Shown: positions 24,276 to 32,826, counted from the first letter of the stretch. The stretch: DNA of 40,072 nucleotides from Treponema sp. (GCA_024696155.1 JAILHD010000027.1:1-40072); one strand, 5' to 3'. Translations and numbers: made by a program. The notes: generated from the sequence alone by a model not told the origin.

Positions 24276-26411
24276 CTAATCTGAAAGTTGAAGTTCTTTT
24301 ATAACCATCTGATTTGTTACAGTTCCGTTAAAATAATTTCTTGTTAATGAATAAAGTATATCATAAGATTGCCCTATAGTGATATCTTTTTTTATTCTTT
24401 CTCCCTGGCCCCAGAACATTGCAGGAAATTTATATTTTCCAAAATCAAAAGTTAATTTAAGGTGGAGAGGGTCTTTTTTACCTACAAGCATAACGTCACA
24501 GAGTTTAGCTTTTTTAGTCATAAACAAAAGTTCCTGATTTTCGTTACCGTACGGCTCAAAAATATCTACAAGTTTAAAAATCTCTGGCGAAAGGTAGCTT
24601 GAAGGAATTTCTGCGTCAATTTCATATTCAGGTTCATCATTTGTAAGCTGAATTGTTTTAGAAGCGTTTTTAAGATGATTTAAAAACTGCGGTAGTTTTT
24701 CTTTTTCAAAGCTAAAACCTGCTGCGTAGTTATGACCGCCGTGATTTAAGAAAAATCCGTTCATCTGGTCAAGGAATTCAGTTGCAATAAAGCCGCGTTT
24801 ACTTCTTACAGAGCCTATGCAGATGTTGTCATTAAAGGTAATTGCAAAAGAAGGAACGCCAAAGTCGCTCATCAGTTTTGCCGCAAAAAGTCCTGTAAGC
24901 CCACTTTGAATGTCTTCGCTTACAACTACACAAAAATTATTGTTGTGCTCCGCTATGCTTTTTTTAGCTTCATCCTGAACTTTGAAGGAAGCCGTCTGAA
25001 CAAGTACTTTGCGCTCTTCGTTCATCTGAATAATTCTATCAGCAAGGCTTTCGCGTTCTTTTGGATTCTGACTTAAAAGAAGATTGATTGCTACATCCGG
25101 TTTACCAAGGCGTCCTGCTGCGTTAATTGCAGGAATGATGTTCCATGAAAGGTCTGTAGAAGTTGTAACGTCTGGGATAATGCGTGATTTTGAAAAAAGT
25201 TCTACAAGACCTTCGCGGGTTTTATTTTTTTTGATTGAAGCAAGACAGTTATTTACAAAAATGCGGTTTTCGTTCTTCATCGGCATGATGTCCGCAAGGG
25301 CTGCAAGTCCAACAAGCTGTAAGTCCCGCGTTTCAGCCTTTGTAAATTCCGGATGCTTCTGACTGATTAATTTTTTACAGTAAGTAACGTAAAGATTGTA
25401 AATGCTTTCTAAAATGCCAGTCTGATCTGGAATATATTTTGCAATAGAAGAAAGTTTTGAAATTTCTGCAGAAGTTTTATTTCTAATCTGTGGAATAACG
25501 GCAGAAACTTCATTTCTAAGGTCGTTGATCATAAAATCAATGCCGCTGCCAAACAAATCTCTTAGCTGTGCCTTTACGGTGGCAGAATCCCAGGCATACA
25601 AAAGCTGTCCCTGAAGGAATGAAATCAGTTTTGTATTGTAAATAGATGTAACGCCTGGAATAAGTTTTTCGTGAAGTTCGCGGTGTTTTACAAGATTTTT
25701 GATTTTAAGACAGTCTACAAGGTAAGCACCTTCTGAATCCTGATTGATTTCTATGATTGTTATTTCTGAATTATAAAAATCTGTATGGGCAAAACGAAGT
25801 GCGCTTACAAGTTTATAGGCAACTGCGGCTCCGGAAATGTCTTTAAATGGATACACAGAATCGCAAAGTTTTGGATTTACAATTACGCTTGCTTCCGGTA
25901 GTTCTTCCTGCGGATTATGATGGTCTGTAATAATTACATCAATTCCAAGTTCGTTTGCATGGCGTACTTCTTCAAAGCAGGAAATACCGCAGTCTACTGT
26001 AATAATAAGGCTTCCATTCTGATTGTAAAAATTATCAACAGCTTCTATGGAAAGACCGTAAGCTTCTTCATCCAAAGGAACACGCCAGGTAACATCAATG
26101 TTTCTGTCTTTTAAATAATCATAAAGAATGGCTGTGCTGGTAACGCCGTCTGCATCGCTGTCACCAAAAATCAGGACTTTTTCGCCTTCTTCTTCTGCCT
26201 GCAAAATGCGTTCAACAGCATCTTCCATATTCGGAAGTAAAAAAGGTTCATGCTGAAAGCGAAGGTCTTTTTCCAGATAGTAAAGAATATCTTTTCCTTC
26301 TGTGATTCCGCGGCGTACTAAAATTGAAGCCAGAATCTGGTCAATATTATAATTATTGCAAAGCGGCTCAATCTGCTGCTTTGTAACGCTTTTTTTTGTC
26401 CATTCAGTCAT
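24276..26411 (-). CDS. recJ: Single-stranded-DNA exonuclease RecJ with a large insertion
   Basis: RecJ degrades single-stranded DNA 5' to 3' in the RecF recombination and repair route. DHH-family motifs are intact: Asp84/Asp86/Asp88 (FGDSDADGV), Asp140 (ITVDCGIS) and DHH at 163-165. The second part has LAALADIMPM (about 369-378) and the DHHA1 region with GGHNYAAGFS. At 711 residues it is far longer than E. coli RecJ (577). The extra length is mainly an insertion of about 150 residues (about 208-362) within the DHH domain. Part of it (ITIIEINQDSEGAYLVD through SFLQGQLLYAWDSATVKAQL) recalls a DnaQ-type exonuclease fold whose acidic residues are lost. It starts 3 bases after recO, its pathway partner. 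Confidence 0.93.
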   Translation of the reverse strand: MTEWTKKSVTKQQIEPLCNNYNIDQILASILVRRGITEGKDILYYLEKDLRFQHEPFLLPNMEDAVERILQAEEEGEKVLIFGDSDADGVTSTAILYDYLKDRNIDVTWRVPLDEEAYGLSIEAVDNFYNQNGSLIITVDCGISCFEEVRHANELGIDVIITDHHNPQEELPEASVIVNPKLCDSVYPFKDISGAAVAYKLVSALRFAHTDFYNSEITIIEINQDSEGAYLVDCLKIKNLVKHRELHEKLIPGVTSIYNTKLISFLQGQLLYAWDSATVKAQLRDLFGSGIDFMINDLRNEVSAVIPQIRNKTSAEISKLSSIAKYIPDQTGILESIYNLYVTYCKKLISQKHPEFTKAETRDLQLVGLAALADIMPMKNENRIFVNNCLASIKKNKTREGLVELFSKSRIIPDVTTSTDLSWNIIPAINAAGRLGKPDVAINLLLSQNPKERESLADRIIQMNEERKVLVQTASFKVQDEAKKSIAEHNNNFCVVVSEDIQSGLTGLFAAKLMSDFGVPSFAITFNDNICIGSVRSKRGFIATEFLDQMNGFFLNHGGHNYAAGFSFEKEKLPQFLNHLKNASKTIQLTNDEPEYEIDAEIPSSYLSPEIFKLVDIFEPYGNENQELLFMTKKAKLCDVMLVGKKDPLHLKLTFDFGKYKFPAMFWGQGERIKKDITIGQSYDILYSLTRNYFNGTVTNQMVIKELQLSD

Positions 26412-26414
26412 GAT

Positions 26415-27230
26415 TTATAAAATTCCCACACCAATTTCTATTGTATTTAGTTTTGAACCGACCGCATTTTCTATTAAGAAAAACACAAGCTCTTTAAGCT
26501 GGTTGTAATCCTGCCTGTCTATTTTAAGTTTTCTGGCTTCTGACGGCTCTAAAACTGAAAGTCCAATTAAATACTGTAAGGCAGAAATGTCTAAAGAAAA
26601 CAGAAGATTATGATTCTGATTTTCATTAGAAAAGCAGTCTGCACAGATAAAATTATTTTCTACAATATTATAATAGGTTTTGCAGTCAGGTGTAAGTAGG
26701 GGCTCTAAAAAAGATTTGCCGCAAATACCGCAGTCGTGCACCTGTGGCTGAATGCCTAAAAGAGCAAGATAGCGCCATAAAAATCTGATTAAACCAACGT
26801 GCCCCTGATTTTCGTTTGCAAGTTCAAGACCGTCTAAAAATCCATTAATCAAATGCCAGCAGTGTTCCGGGCTTCCTGCACAGCGGGTTTTAATTGCAAG
26901 TTCGCAGGCAAGACTTGCCGCGTAGTTTTTAAAAAGATTTTCTCCAAACGAGACGTGATAGTTTTTTACATCAAAGTCGCTTATTTTAATCTGATTTTTT
27001 TCTGGTGTGTCGTATAAAAAAATTGTGCCGCTGTGCCATTGGCTAACAAGAGAACGCAGCCTGCTTTTAGGGCCGCCGTAAAGGGTTGCGTAAATTATTC
27101 CTTTTGATTTTGTTAGCAATGTTACAGACTGATTGTTTTCGCCAAGTGGTTTAAGAGAAATTACAGTTGCAGAGTCTGAATAGGAACGGTTCACGATTTT
27201 TATTTTATTGCTTTTTTTTAAGAAAATCAC
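26415..27230 (-). CDS. recO: DNA repair protein RecO
   Basis: RecO, with RecR, loads RecA on gapped DNA and anneals strands. It has an N-terminal OB-fold (about 15-95: ATVISLKPLGENNQSVTLLT), a helical middle, and a zinc finger (CGICG, then CADC). The 271-residue length is usual. The start is uncertain: GTG at 27230 gives the longest frame, but a GTG 12 codons further in (27194) places the OB-fold at the usual distance from the N terminus; neither has a good ribosome site. It is first in the recO-recJ-M23 operon and divergent from rpoZ across 30 bases. Confidence 0.9.
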   Translation of the reverse strand: MIFLKKSNKIKIVNRSYSDSATVISLKPLGENNQSVTLLTKSKGIIYATLYGGPKSRLRSLVSQWHSGTIFLYDTPEKNQIKISDFDVKNYHVSFGENLFKNYAASLACELAIKTRCAGSPEHCWHLINGFLDGLELANENQGHVGLIRFLWRYLALLGIQPQVHDCGICGKSFLEPLLTPDCKTYYNIVENNFICADCFSNENQNHNLLFSLDISALQYLIGLSVLEPSEARKLKIDRQDYNQLKELVFFLIENAVGSKLNTIEIGVGIL

Positions 27231-27236
27231 TATAAT
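27208..27236 (+). promoter_or_regulatory. rpoZ promoter
   Basis: TTGCTT (27208-27213), 17-base spacer, TATAAT (27231-27236), then ribosome site GGGGGTAAG before the ATG at 27261. The -10 region is part of the nearly symmetrical TATAATAATA, which on the other strand offers TATTATTATA near the recO start, so the element may serve both directions. Confidence 0.7.
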
Positions 27237-27260
27237 AATAATTCATTTTGGGGGTAAGTA

Positions 27261-27458
27261 ATGGTATTTCCATTGGAAAAGTTGGTTGAGTTCAAAGACA
27301 ATATTTATGAAATTACAGTGGCTGCTAGCCGACGTGCTTATCAGATGGCTCGTGTAAACGACCCTGAAATTGAAGCTAATCAGGATAAAGATGTTTGTGC
27401 TGCTGCAAAACAGCTCTTCAATAAGAAAGTAACTTATCGTATTGAGCACAAGGACTAA
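27261..27458 (+). CDS. rpoZ: RNA polymerase omega subunit
   Basis: A 65-residue protein matching the omega/RPB6 fold: the conserved helix ITVAASRRAYQMAR corresponds to the family segment (VxxAAKRARQL), preceded by KDNIYE and followed by a C-terminal strand (KKVTYRIE). Omega helps assembly of beta-prime into RNA polymerase. The gene is short but has a good promoter and ribosome site, and miaA starts 5 bases after its stop, so the two are co-transcribed. Confidence 0.8.
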   Translation: MVFPLEKLVEFKDNIYEITVAASRRAYQMARVNDPEIEANQDKDVCAAAKQLFNKKVTYRIEHKD

Positions 27459-27463
27459 TTTGA

Positions 27464-28435
27464 ATGTCTAACAGCCCGATTCCTGTAGTGGTGATTTTTG
27501 CACCTACAGCTTCTGGAAAGACTGCCTTAACCCGTGAATTGTTCTGCGGAAAGGGCAGTCATTTTATTTTAAATGCTGAAATTATAAGCGCAGATTCTCA
27601 GGCAGTTTACAAGGGAATGGATATTGGAACTGCCAAGCCCGAACCTGACTTTTGCCGCGAGGTTCCACATCATCTTATAGATTTAGTTACCCCTGATGTT
27701 CAGTTTAGCGTTGCAGATTTTGTTGAACAGGCAGACAAGACCTGCCAGGATATTTATTCACGCGGAAAGCTTCCTGTAGTTTGCGGGGGAACAGGTTTTT
27801 ACATAAGAAACTTTTTATTCGGGCTTCCTAAAACCCCAAAATCTGATGAAAAAATTCGTAACCGCTTAAAAGAACGTATTGCTGCAGAAGGAAACGAAGC
27901 CTTATATGCGGAGTTAAAGATTGTTGACCCGCAATGTGCCGCAAAAATCCATGTGAATGACGCTTACAGAATCTGCCGTGCACTGGAAGTTTTTTACACA
28001 ACAGGGAAAAAGCTTTCTGACTGCGCTTTGGAAAATAAACTTCGCGGTCAGTACAAGTTTTTGTTTCTGGTGCTGGAGCCTCCGCGCGATGTACTTTTTG
28101 AGCGTATTCGTGAGCGTGTAGATTTGATGTTTAAGTCGGGCCTTGAAGCTGAGGTAGAGGGCCTTATAAAAGCCGGATATACAAAAGAAAGTCCTGGAAT
28201 GAAGGCAATCGGCTATTCAGAGTTTTTTGAAGAAGGCTGGACTAAAGATAAAATCTGCGAAGCAATCAAGCATAATTCATGCAAATATGCAAAAAAACAA
28301 TATACGTACATTCGGGATATTCCAGAAAGTATTGTAATCAGCTATAATAATGAAGATAAGGATTTACAGAATATAGCAGGTTTAATCGGGAAATTTGCGA
28401 AGGACGCAGGTTTTTCTATTGACCTAAAAGCATGA
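27464..28435 (+). CDS. miaA: tRNA dimethylallyltransferase
   Basis: MiaA adds the dimethylallyl group to A37 of tRNAs reading U-initial codons. The 323-residue protein has a P-loop (APTASGKT, 13-20), the tRNA-binding DSQAVYKGMDIGTAKP motif, PHHLID, GGTGFYI, and the late KYAKKQYTYIRD region (family KRQxTWFR). Ribosome site AAGGA lies in the end of rpoZ. The allyl donor derives from the MEP pathway, whose first enzyme, dxs, is encoded just downstream. Confidence 0.95.
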   Translation: MSNSPIPVVVIFAPTASGKTALTRELFCGKGSHFILNAEIISADSQAVYKGMDIGTAKPEPDFCREVPHHLIDLVTPDVQFSVADFVEQADKTCQDIYSRGKLPVVCGGTGFYIRNFLFGLPKTPKSDEKIRNRLKERIAAEGNEALYAELKIVDPQCAAKIHVNDAYRICRALEVFYTTGKKLSDCALENKLRGQYKFLFLVLEPPRDVLFERIRERVDLMFKSGLEAEVEGLIKAGYTKESPGMKAIGYSEFFEEGWTKDKICEAIKHNSCKYAKKQYTYIRDIPESIVISYNNEDKDLQNIAGLIGKFAKDAGFSIDLKA

Positions 28436-28446
28436 TTCTGTAATAA
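28419..28446 (+). promoter_or_regulatory. Promoter for the bS22-like small gene
   Basis: TTGACC (28419-28424) and TAATAA (28441-28446) are separated by 16 bases. The promoter lies over the last codons of miaA and would give the small ribosomal-type gene an expression level independent of the upstream operon. Confidence 0.5.
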
Positions 28447-28479
28447 TAAGAACACTTTATAAAGTAGGAGTGCCACCTC

Positions 28480-28569
28480 ATGCCTTGTGGAAAGAAAAGA
28501 AAGCGCCAGAAGATGGCGACACATAAGCGAAAGAAGATGCTTAGACGTAATCGACATAAGAGTTCATAA
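28480..28569 (+). CDS. bS22 / AURKAIP1-COX24-like mini-protein
   Basis: A 29-residue, strongly basic protein (begins MPCGKKRKRQKMATHKRKKM, ends RHKSS) not reachable with ordinary length cut-offs. Its KRxKMxxHKxKKxxRRxRxxK pattern matches the COX24/AURKAIP1 family, which includes mitochondrial ribosomal mS38 and mycobacterial bS22, both small-subunit proteins buried near 16S rRNA. A ribosome site (TAGGAG, 28465-28470) is correctly spaced, a promoter lies upstream, and a strong terminator follows at 28602, making it a complete monocistronic unit. Ribosome binding is inferred from the family. Cys3 is unusual for the parent families but may be normal in spirochaetes. Confidence 0.8.
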   Translation: MPCGKKRKRQKMATHKRKKMLRRNRHKSS

Positions 28570-28601
28570 TCTGAGCTGTTAGTCGAGACTTGTGTCAGAT
28601 G

Positions 28602-28637
28602 GACCGCATTAGTTTTATACTAGGCGGTCTTTTTTTT
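28602..28637 (+). terminator. Rho-independent terminator after the bS22-like gene
   Basis: GACCGC (28602-28607) pairs with GCGGTC (28624-28629), and the inner arms TTAGT/ACTAG extend the stem; eight T residues (28630-28637) follow. It ends the small-gene transcript before dxs. It also shows that the longer dxs reading frame beginning at 28590 is not the real start. Confidence 0.9.
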
Positions 28638-28655
28638 CAGAATTTTATTTTTAGG

Positions 28656-30554
28656 ATGCTGCTTCCATATATTAAATCACCTGCAGACATTAAAGATTTT
28701 TCTCCCAAACAGGTAAGACTTCTTGCAAAAGAATGCCGCAAGACGATTATTGAAGTCGTTGGTAAAAACGGCGGTCATCTTGCAAGTAATCTGGGAGTTG
28801 TTGAACTTACAATTGCACTTCATAGAGTTTTTAACAGTCCGCGTGATGCAATTATCTGGGATGTAAGTCATCAGTGTTATACTCATAAGCTTTTGACTGG
28901 ACGCTACGATTCTTTTAAAACCCTTAGAACTCGTAACGGAATTTCTGGTTTTACAAATACAGAAGAAAGCGAACACGACTTTTTTATTAACGGTCATTCT
29001 TCTACTTCTATTTCCAGTGCACTTGGCCTTTTGACAGCCCGTAAACTTAGCGGCGATGATGGTAAAGTTATTGCCGTAATTGGTGACGGCGCTTTGACTG
29101 GTGGTATGGCATTTGAAGGCCTTAGTCACGCTGGTCAGCTTTGTAATAATCTGATTGTAGTTTTAAATGATAATCAGATGTCTATTGATCATAATACGGG
29201 AGCCTTATCCAGATATCTTTCCCGCATGACGGCTTCTACCCGCTATCAGACTTTCCGAAATACTATAGATAAAATTGTTAATCATATTCCATATTTTAAC
29301 CGCTTTCTGGAAACTATGATTTTCCGATTTAAGCGTGCCATTAAGGGCTTGTTTTTTACAAATAACCTTTTTGTTGATTTAGGTTTTGAGTATACCGGCC
29401 CGATTGACGGTCATAATGAAAAGGAACTTGAAAACGTATTCCGCCGTGTAAGTAAGCTTCATCGTCCTGTGGTGGTTCATGTAATCACAAAAAAAGGAAA
29501 AGGCTATAGTCCTGCAGAAAATCAGCCGGATGTTTTCCACGGAATCGGACCGTTCCAGACAAGTGACGGTGCTGTAGAACGCTTTGATACTACAAGTTTT
29601 ACAGAAGCTTTTGGAAACATTGTTGTAAAGGCTGCAGAAAATAATAAAAAAATTGCGGCAATTACTGCGGCAATGGCAAAAGGTACAGGCCTTACAGCAT
29701 TTTCTCACCGTTTTCCAGAAAGATTTTTTGATGTGGGGATTGCAGAAGAGCACGCTGTTACTTTTGCGGGGGGACTTGCGGCTGGTGGAATGATTTCTGT
29801 TGTTTGTATTTATTCTACCTTTATACAGCGGGCCGTGGATCAGATTATCCACGATGTTTCTCTTCAGAATTCTCATGTAATTTTTATGCTGGACAGGGCA
29901 GGGGCTGTTCCTAATGATGGTGTAACTCATCAGGGAATTTTTGATATTGCTTTGTTCCGTCCTGTGCCTAATGTTCAGATTATGTCGCCATGCAGTGAAA
30001 AAGATTTGCAGCTTTGTTTTGATTACGCTGTTAATAATTCTGGGGCATACATTATCCGCTATCCAAAACTTTCGTGTCCTACAGAAATTGCTCCATTTTC
30101 TTCTCCCGTTGTATGCGGAAAGGGTGTTTTTGTTCCATGCACAGAGTTTGTTGTAGAAAATATTTCAGAAAAAGAACTGCTTTCTCGTAAAAAGAAGGTT
30201 CTGGTTGTTACAACTGGCGGAATGTATTCAGAAGTTCAAAAGGCTGTTCGTTCTGTAATTCTTACTGGCGGATATGCAGATATTCTTGTGCTTAGATTTA
30301 TTAAGCCTTTTGATGAACAAAGTTTTTCAGAACTTGCAAAAGATTATTCTGGCGTTGTTTTTGTGGAAGACGGCGTAAAAATTGGCGGAATAAGCGAGCA
30401 TTTAGCTGGTGTTCTTACTGCGCAGAAATATACAAAGGTAAAAATCCTGGCTTTTGAAGATAAATATTACAGCCATGGCTCTCGTGCAGACGTACTTGAA
30501 ATGGCGGGACTTAGCGTAAAAGATATAGAAACAGCCGTAAAATCATTTTTTTAA
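28656..30554 (+). CDS. dxs: 1-deoxy-D-xylulose-5-phosphate synthase
   Basis: DXS condenses pyruvate and glyceraldehyde-3-phosphate with thiamine diphosphate, the first step of the MEP isoprenoid pathway. From ATG 28656 it is 632 residues, the family's usual size, starting in the family style (LLPYIKSPADIKDFS). The thiamine-diphosphate motif is Gly143-Asp-Gly145 to Asn (GDGALTGG ... NDNQMS); His73 (SHQCYTHKL) and the transketolase central-domain segment FDVGIAEEHAVTFAGGLA are present. An upstream in-frame extension to 28590 would run through the terminator and is rejected. The ribosome site is poor (AGG touching the ATG), and I see no separate promoter, so the level and mode of expression are unclear. 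Confidence 0.94.
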   Translation: MLLPYIKSPADIKDFSPKQVRLLAKECRKTIIEVVGKNGGHLASNLGVVELTIALHRVFNSPRDAIIWDVSHQCYTHKLLTGRYDSFKTLRTRNGISGFTNTEESEHDFFINGHSSTSISSALGLLTARKLSGDDGKVIAVIGDGALTGGMAFEGLSHAGQLCNNLIVVLNDNQMSIDHNTGALSRYLSRMTASTRYQTFRNTIDKIVNHIPYFNRFLETMIFRFKRAIKGLFFTNNLFVDLGFEYTGPIDGHNEKELENVFRRVSKLHRPVVVHVITKKGKGYSPAENQPDVFHGIGPFQTSDGAVERFDTTSFTEAFGNIVVKAAENNKKIAAITAAMAKGTGLTAFSHRFPERFFDVGIAEEHAVTFAGGLAAGGMISVVCIYSTFIQRAVDQIIHDVSLQNSHVIFMLDRAGAVPNDGVTHQGIFDIALFRPVPNVQIMSPCSEKDLQLCFDYAVNNSGAYIIRYPKLSCPTEIAPFSSPVVCGKGVFVPCTEFVVENISEKELLSRKKKVLVVTTGGMYSEVQKAVRSVILTGGYADILVLRFIKPFDEQSFSELAKDYSGVVFVEDGVKIGGISEHLAGVLTAQKYTKVKILAFEDKYYSHGSRADVLEMAGLSVKDIETAVKSFF

Positions 30555-30595
30555 TTTTTTCAATATATAAACTTTATTTATATTTATATTTCTTT

Positions 30596-30601
30596 TATAA
30601 T
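30596..30601 (+). promoter_or_regulatory. -10 element of cdaA (possible leaderless start)
   Basis: A perfect TATAAT ends 7 bases before the ATG at 30609, and no ribosome site is present. Transcription would begin at or next to the start codon. The -35 region (TTTATT at 17-base spacing) is weak. Confidence 0.5.
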
Positions 30602-30608
30602 ATATTTT

Positions 30609-31424
30609 ATGGTTGGAATCGACAGGCTTTTACATATCTATGATTTTATCCGTCCTATTCTGGACATAGGGCTTCTGACTTTTTTACTCTATAAAGTTTA
30701 CGACTTCATTGCAAAAACAAATTCCATTCAGATTCTTAAGGCGGCTATTATTGTTGCCGTTTCTTTTGGTGTTGCAATCCTTTTAGACTTAAAAACAATT
30801 CTCTGGCTTTTAAATATAATTGCGCCAGTTCTTATTATTGCATTTGCCGTAATCTTCCAGCCTGAAATCCGAAAACTCTTTTTAAAAATGGGACAGTCAA
30901 GCTGGTTTTCATTCGGTAACCGTTCAAAACATACTTACGTAGAGGCTGTTCTTATTGCAGCTGAAATGCTTTCTAAACAGAAACGTGGAATGCTTGCGGT
31001 TTTTGTTCGTCACACAAAGCTTGATAACATTATGCAGACAGGAACAAAACTAAATGCAGATCTTTCTTCCAGTTTATTAATGACCATTTTTGGAAAAGAT
31101 ACTTCGCTTCATGATGGAGCCTGCTTTATTCAGTCAGGAAAACTTCTTGCTGCCGGATGCTTTCTTCCAACCAGTGAAAACTACACAATCAAAAAAACAT
31201 TCGGTACAAGACATCGTGCGGCGCTTGGACTTTCAGAAGTTTCTGATGCCGTAATTCTTGTTGTTTCCGAAGAAACTGGTGCACTTAGCCTTGCTTACGA
31301 TTCAAAATTGAACTATGACCTTTCTACCAGCGAAATCCGTAAGATTCTGGAAAATCTTTTGGATATCACCCCTGAAGAAAAAAATCTGGAGGACACCGTA
31401 GATGAGCATCAGACAATTGATTGA
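30609..31424 (+). CDS. cdaA: Diadenylate cyclase (c-di-AMP synthase)
   Basis: CdaA makes the second messenger cyclic di-AMP from two ATP at the membrane. Three N-terminal helices (about 12-32, 40-60, 65-85) precede the DAC domain, whose catalytic motifs are intact: Asp169-Gly-Ala171 (LHDGA) and Arg201-His-Arg203 (GTRHRAA). The last 23 bases overlap the cdaR start, the usual coupling of cyclase and regulator. The message may be leaderless (see the -10 element). Confidence 0.94.
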   Translation: MVGIDRLLHIYDFIRPILDIGLLTFLLYKVYDFIAKTNSIQILKAAIIVAVSFGVAILLDLKTILWLLNIIAPVLIIAFAVIFQPEIRKLFLKMGQSSWFSFGNRSKHTYVEAVLIAAEMLSKQKRGMLAVFVRHTKLDNIMQTGTKLNADLSSSLLMTIFGKDTSLHDGACFIQSGKLLAAGCFLPTSENYTIKKTFGTRHRAALGLSEVSDAVILVVSEETGALSLAYDSKLNYDLSTSEIRKILENLLDITPEEKNLEDTVDEHQTID

Positions 31425-32436
31425 AAAGATTTTGAATAAGTGGCCTGCAAAAATTATCTGTTTTTTGCTGGCTATTTTTCTTTATGTTTTTCACCAGGTT
31501 TCGCTTGTAGAAAAAAAATCTTTTGTAGTTCCGCTTAATGTTATAGAAAACGGAATGGTTTCTCATGTTTCACAGATTCCTTCTACTGTTTCTGTTGTGG
31601 TAAAAGCTAATTCTAATGCCGTAAACACAATCACACCTTCTGATATTACTGCAACCTTAGACCTTGATGACATAACTGATGTTGGAAAATACGAGCTTCC
31701 TGTTAATATTAAGATTTCTGACAGACTGATGGAATTTGATCCGCTGGAAATCCGTGTTTCGCCAGAGCATATTTCAACAAAAATTGAAATTAAAAAGGCT
31801 CGTTTTGTAAAAATTAAACCGACACTTGTTGGTGAGGTAGCCCATGGATACGAAGTTTCTGGGGTAGATGTAATTCCATCTTACGCAGAAGTAATCGGTT
31901 CTGAATCTATGGTAGATAAACTTGAAGAAATTGAAACAACAAAGGTTCTTGTTTCTAATGCAACCCGCGATTTTTCTACAGAAGCAGAATACATGCCTGT
32001 TAATAAACTTCTTGATGTTGTAGAGCCAGGCCCTTATAAAGTGACTGTAAGTGTTCGCCCAAGTGAACTTGAAAAAGTTTTTGATGAAGTTGCAGTTTTA
32101 CCTGTTCACCTTAATAAAAAGCTTACTCTTATAAAAGAAATTCCTCCTGTAAGTATAAAACTTAAAGGCTCTATGCTGAATCTTGAAAAATATTCACCTG
32201 CAATCAATGTTGTAACGGCAGATTTAAGTAAAATTACAGAGCCTGGGGTTTATGAAATTCAACTTGAATACAATATTCCAACAAATTTCACAGTCTTAGA
32301 AACTTCAAATGAGGTTGTTAGTGTTCAGGTTGATTTTATTCCAGAAAATTCTGAAAAGACTGAAGAAGTTAAAGAAACTCCTGTAAAACCGGGTGAATCT
32401 TTAAAAGCTGTTGATTTTTCCGGCGGTGCAGTGTGA
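31402..32436 (+). CDS. cdaR: YbbR-domain protein, c-di-AMP cyclase regulator
   Basis: A 344-residue protein with one N-terminal helix (about 16-34) and a chain of YbbR beta-domains outside the membrane (repeats such as VPLNVIENGMVSHVSQIPST and VLPVHLNKKLTLIKEIPPVS). In Firmicutes, CdaR binds and modulates CdaA. Here it overlaps cdaA by 23 bases and acpS by 4, so the three are translated together. The C-terminal tail after about residue 313 is low-complexity (Glu/Lys/Pro). Confidence 0.88.
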   Translation: MSIRQLIEKILNKWPAKIICFLLAIFLYVFHQVSLVEKKSFVVPLNVIENGMVSHVSQIPSTVSVVVKANSNAVNTITPSDITATLDLDDITDVGKYELPVNIKISDRLMEFDPLEIRVSPEHISTKIEIKKARFVKIKPTLVGEVAHGYEVSGVDVIPSYAEVIGSESMVDKLEEIETTKVLVSNATRDFSTEAEYMPVNKLLDVVEPGPYKVTVSVRPSELEKVFDEVAVLPVHLNKKLTLIKEIPPVSIKLKGSMLNLEKYSPAINVVTADLSKITEPGVYEIQLEYNIPTNFTVLETSNEVVSVQVDFIPENSEKTEEVKETPVKPGESLKAVDFSGGAV

Positions 32437-32807
32437 TTTTTGGTATTGGAACAGACATAGCAGATGTGCGCCGTTTTGAAAAATGGGTAAAAAATCCTTC
32501 TATGTTTATGCGTTTTTTTAATCCTGCAGAAATTATGGAAGGCGGAACAGAAAATGCCCGATGCCAGCATTATGCGGTTCGTTTTGCGGCAAAAGAAGCA
32601 TTTTCAAAGGCAATTGGAACAGGAATCAGTGGTTTTGAGCTTAAAGATATATTTATTACCAATGAACCAAGCGGAAAACCTGTTTTGAATGTTCAGGGAA
32701 ATGCAAAAAAACTTTTGGAAGAAAAGGCTGGCTTGGGGTATAATATCCATGTGTCGTTAAGTCACGAAAAAGACTATGCGCTGGCTTTTGTTATTATAGA
32801 AAATTAA
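32433..32807 (+). CDS. acpS: Holo-[acyl-carrier-protein] synthase
   Basis: AcpS transfers phosphopantetheine from CoA to the acyl carrier protein. The 124-residue length is typical; the metal-binding Asp8 region (GIGTDIADVRRFE) and the FAAKEAFSKA motif with its catalytic Glu are clear, as is the C-terminal VSLSHEKDYALAFV. The start is GTG within the cdaR stop (GTGTGA), fixed by the motif lying directly at the N terminus. Confidence 0.94.
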   Translation: MIFGIGTDIADVRRFEKWVKNPSMFMRFFNPAEIMEGGTENARCQHYAVRFAAKEAFSKAIGTGISGFELKDIFITNEPSGKPVLNVQGNAKKLLEEKAGLGYNIHVSLSHEKDYALAFVIIEN

Positions 32808-32826
32808 TCAGAGGAAACAAAGAATT

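Noticed and set aside
29379..29930. 183-codon minus-strand frame opposite dxs (and a 150-codon one at 28677-29129)
   Set aside because: Antisense shadows of dxs with biased composition and no ribosome site or motif.
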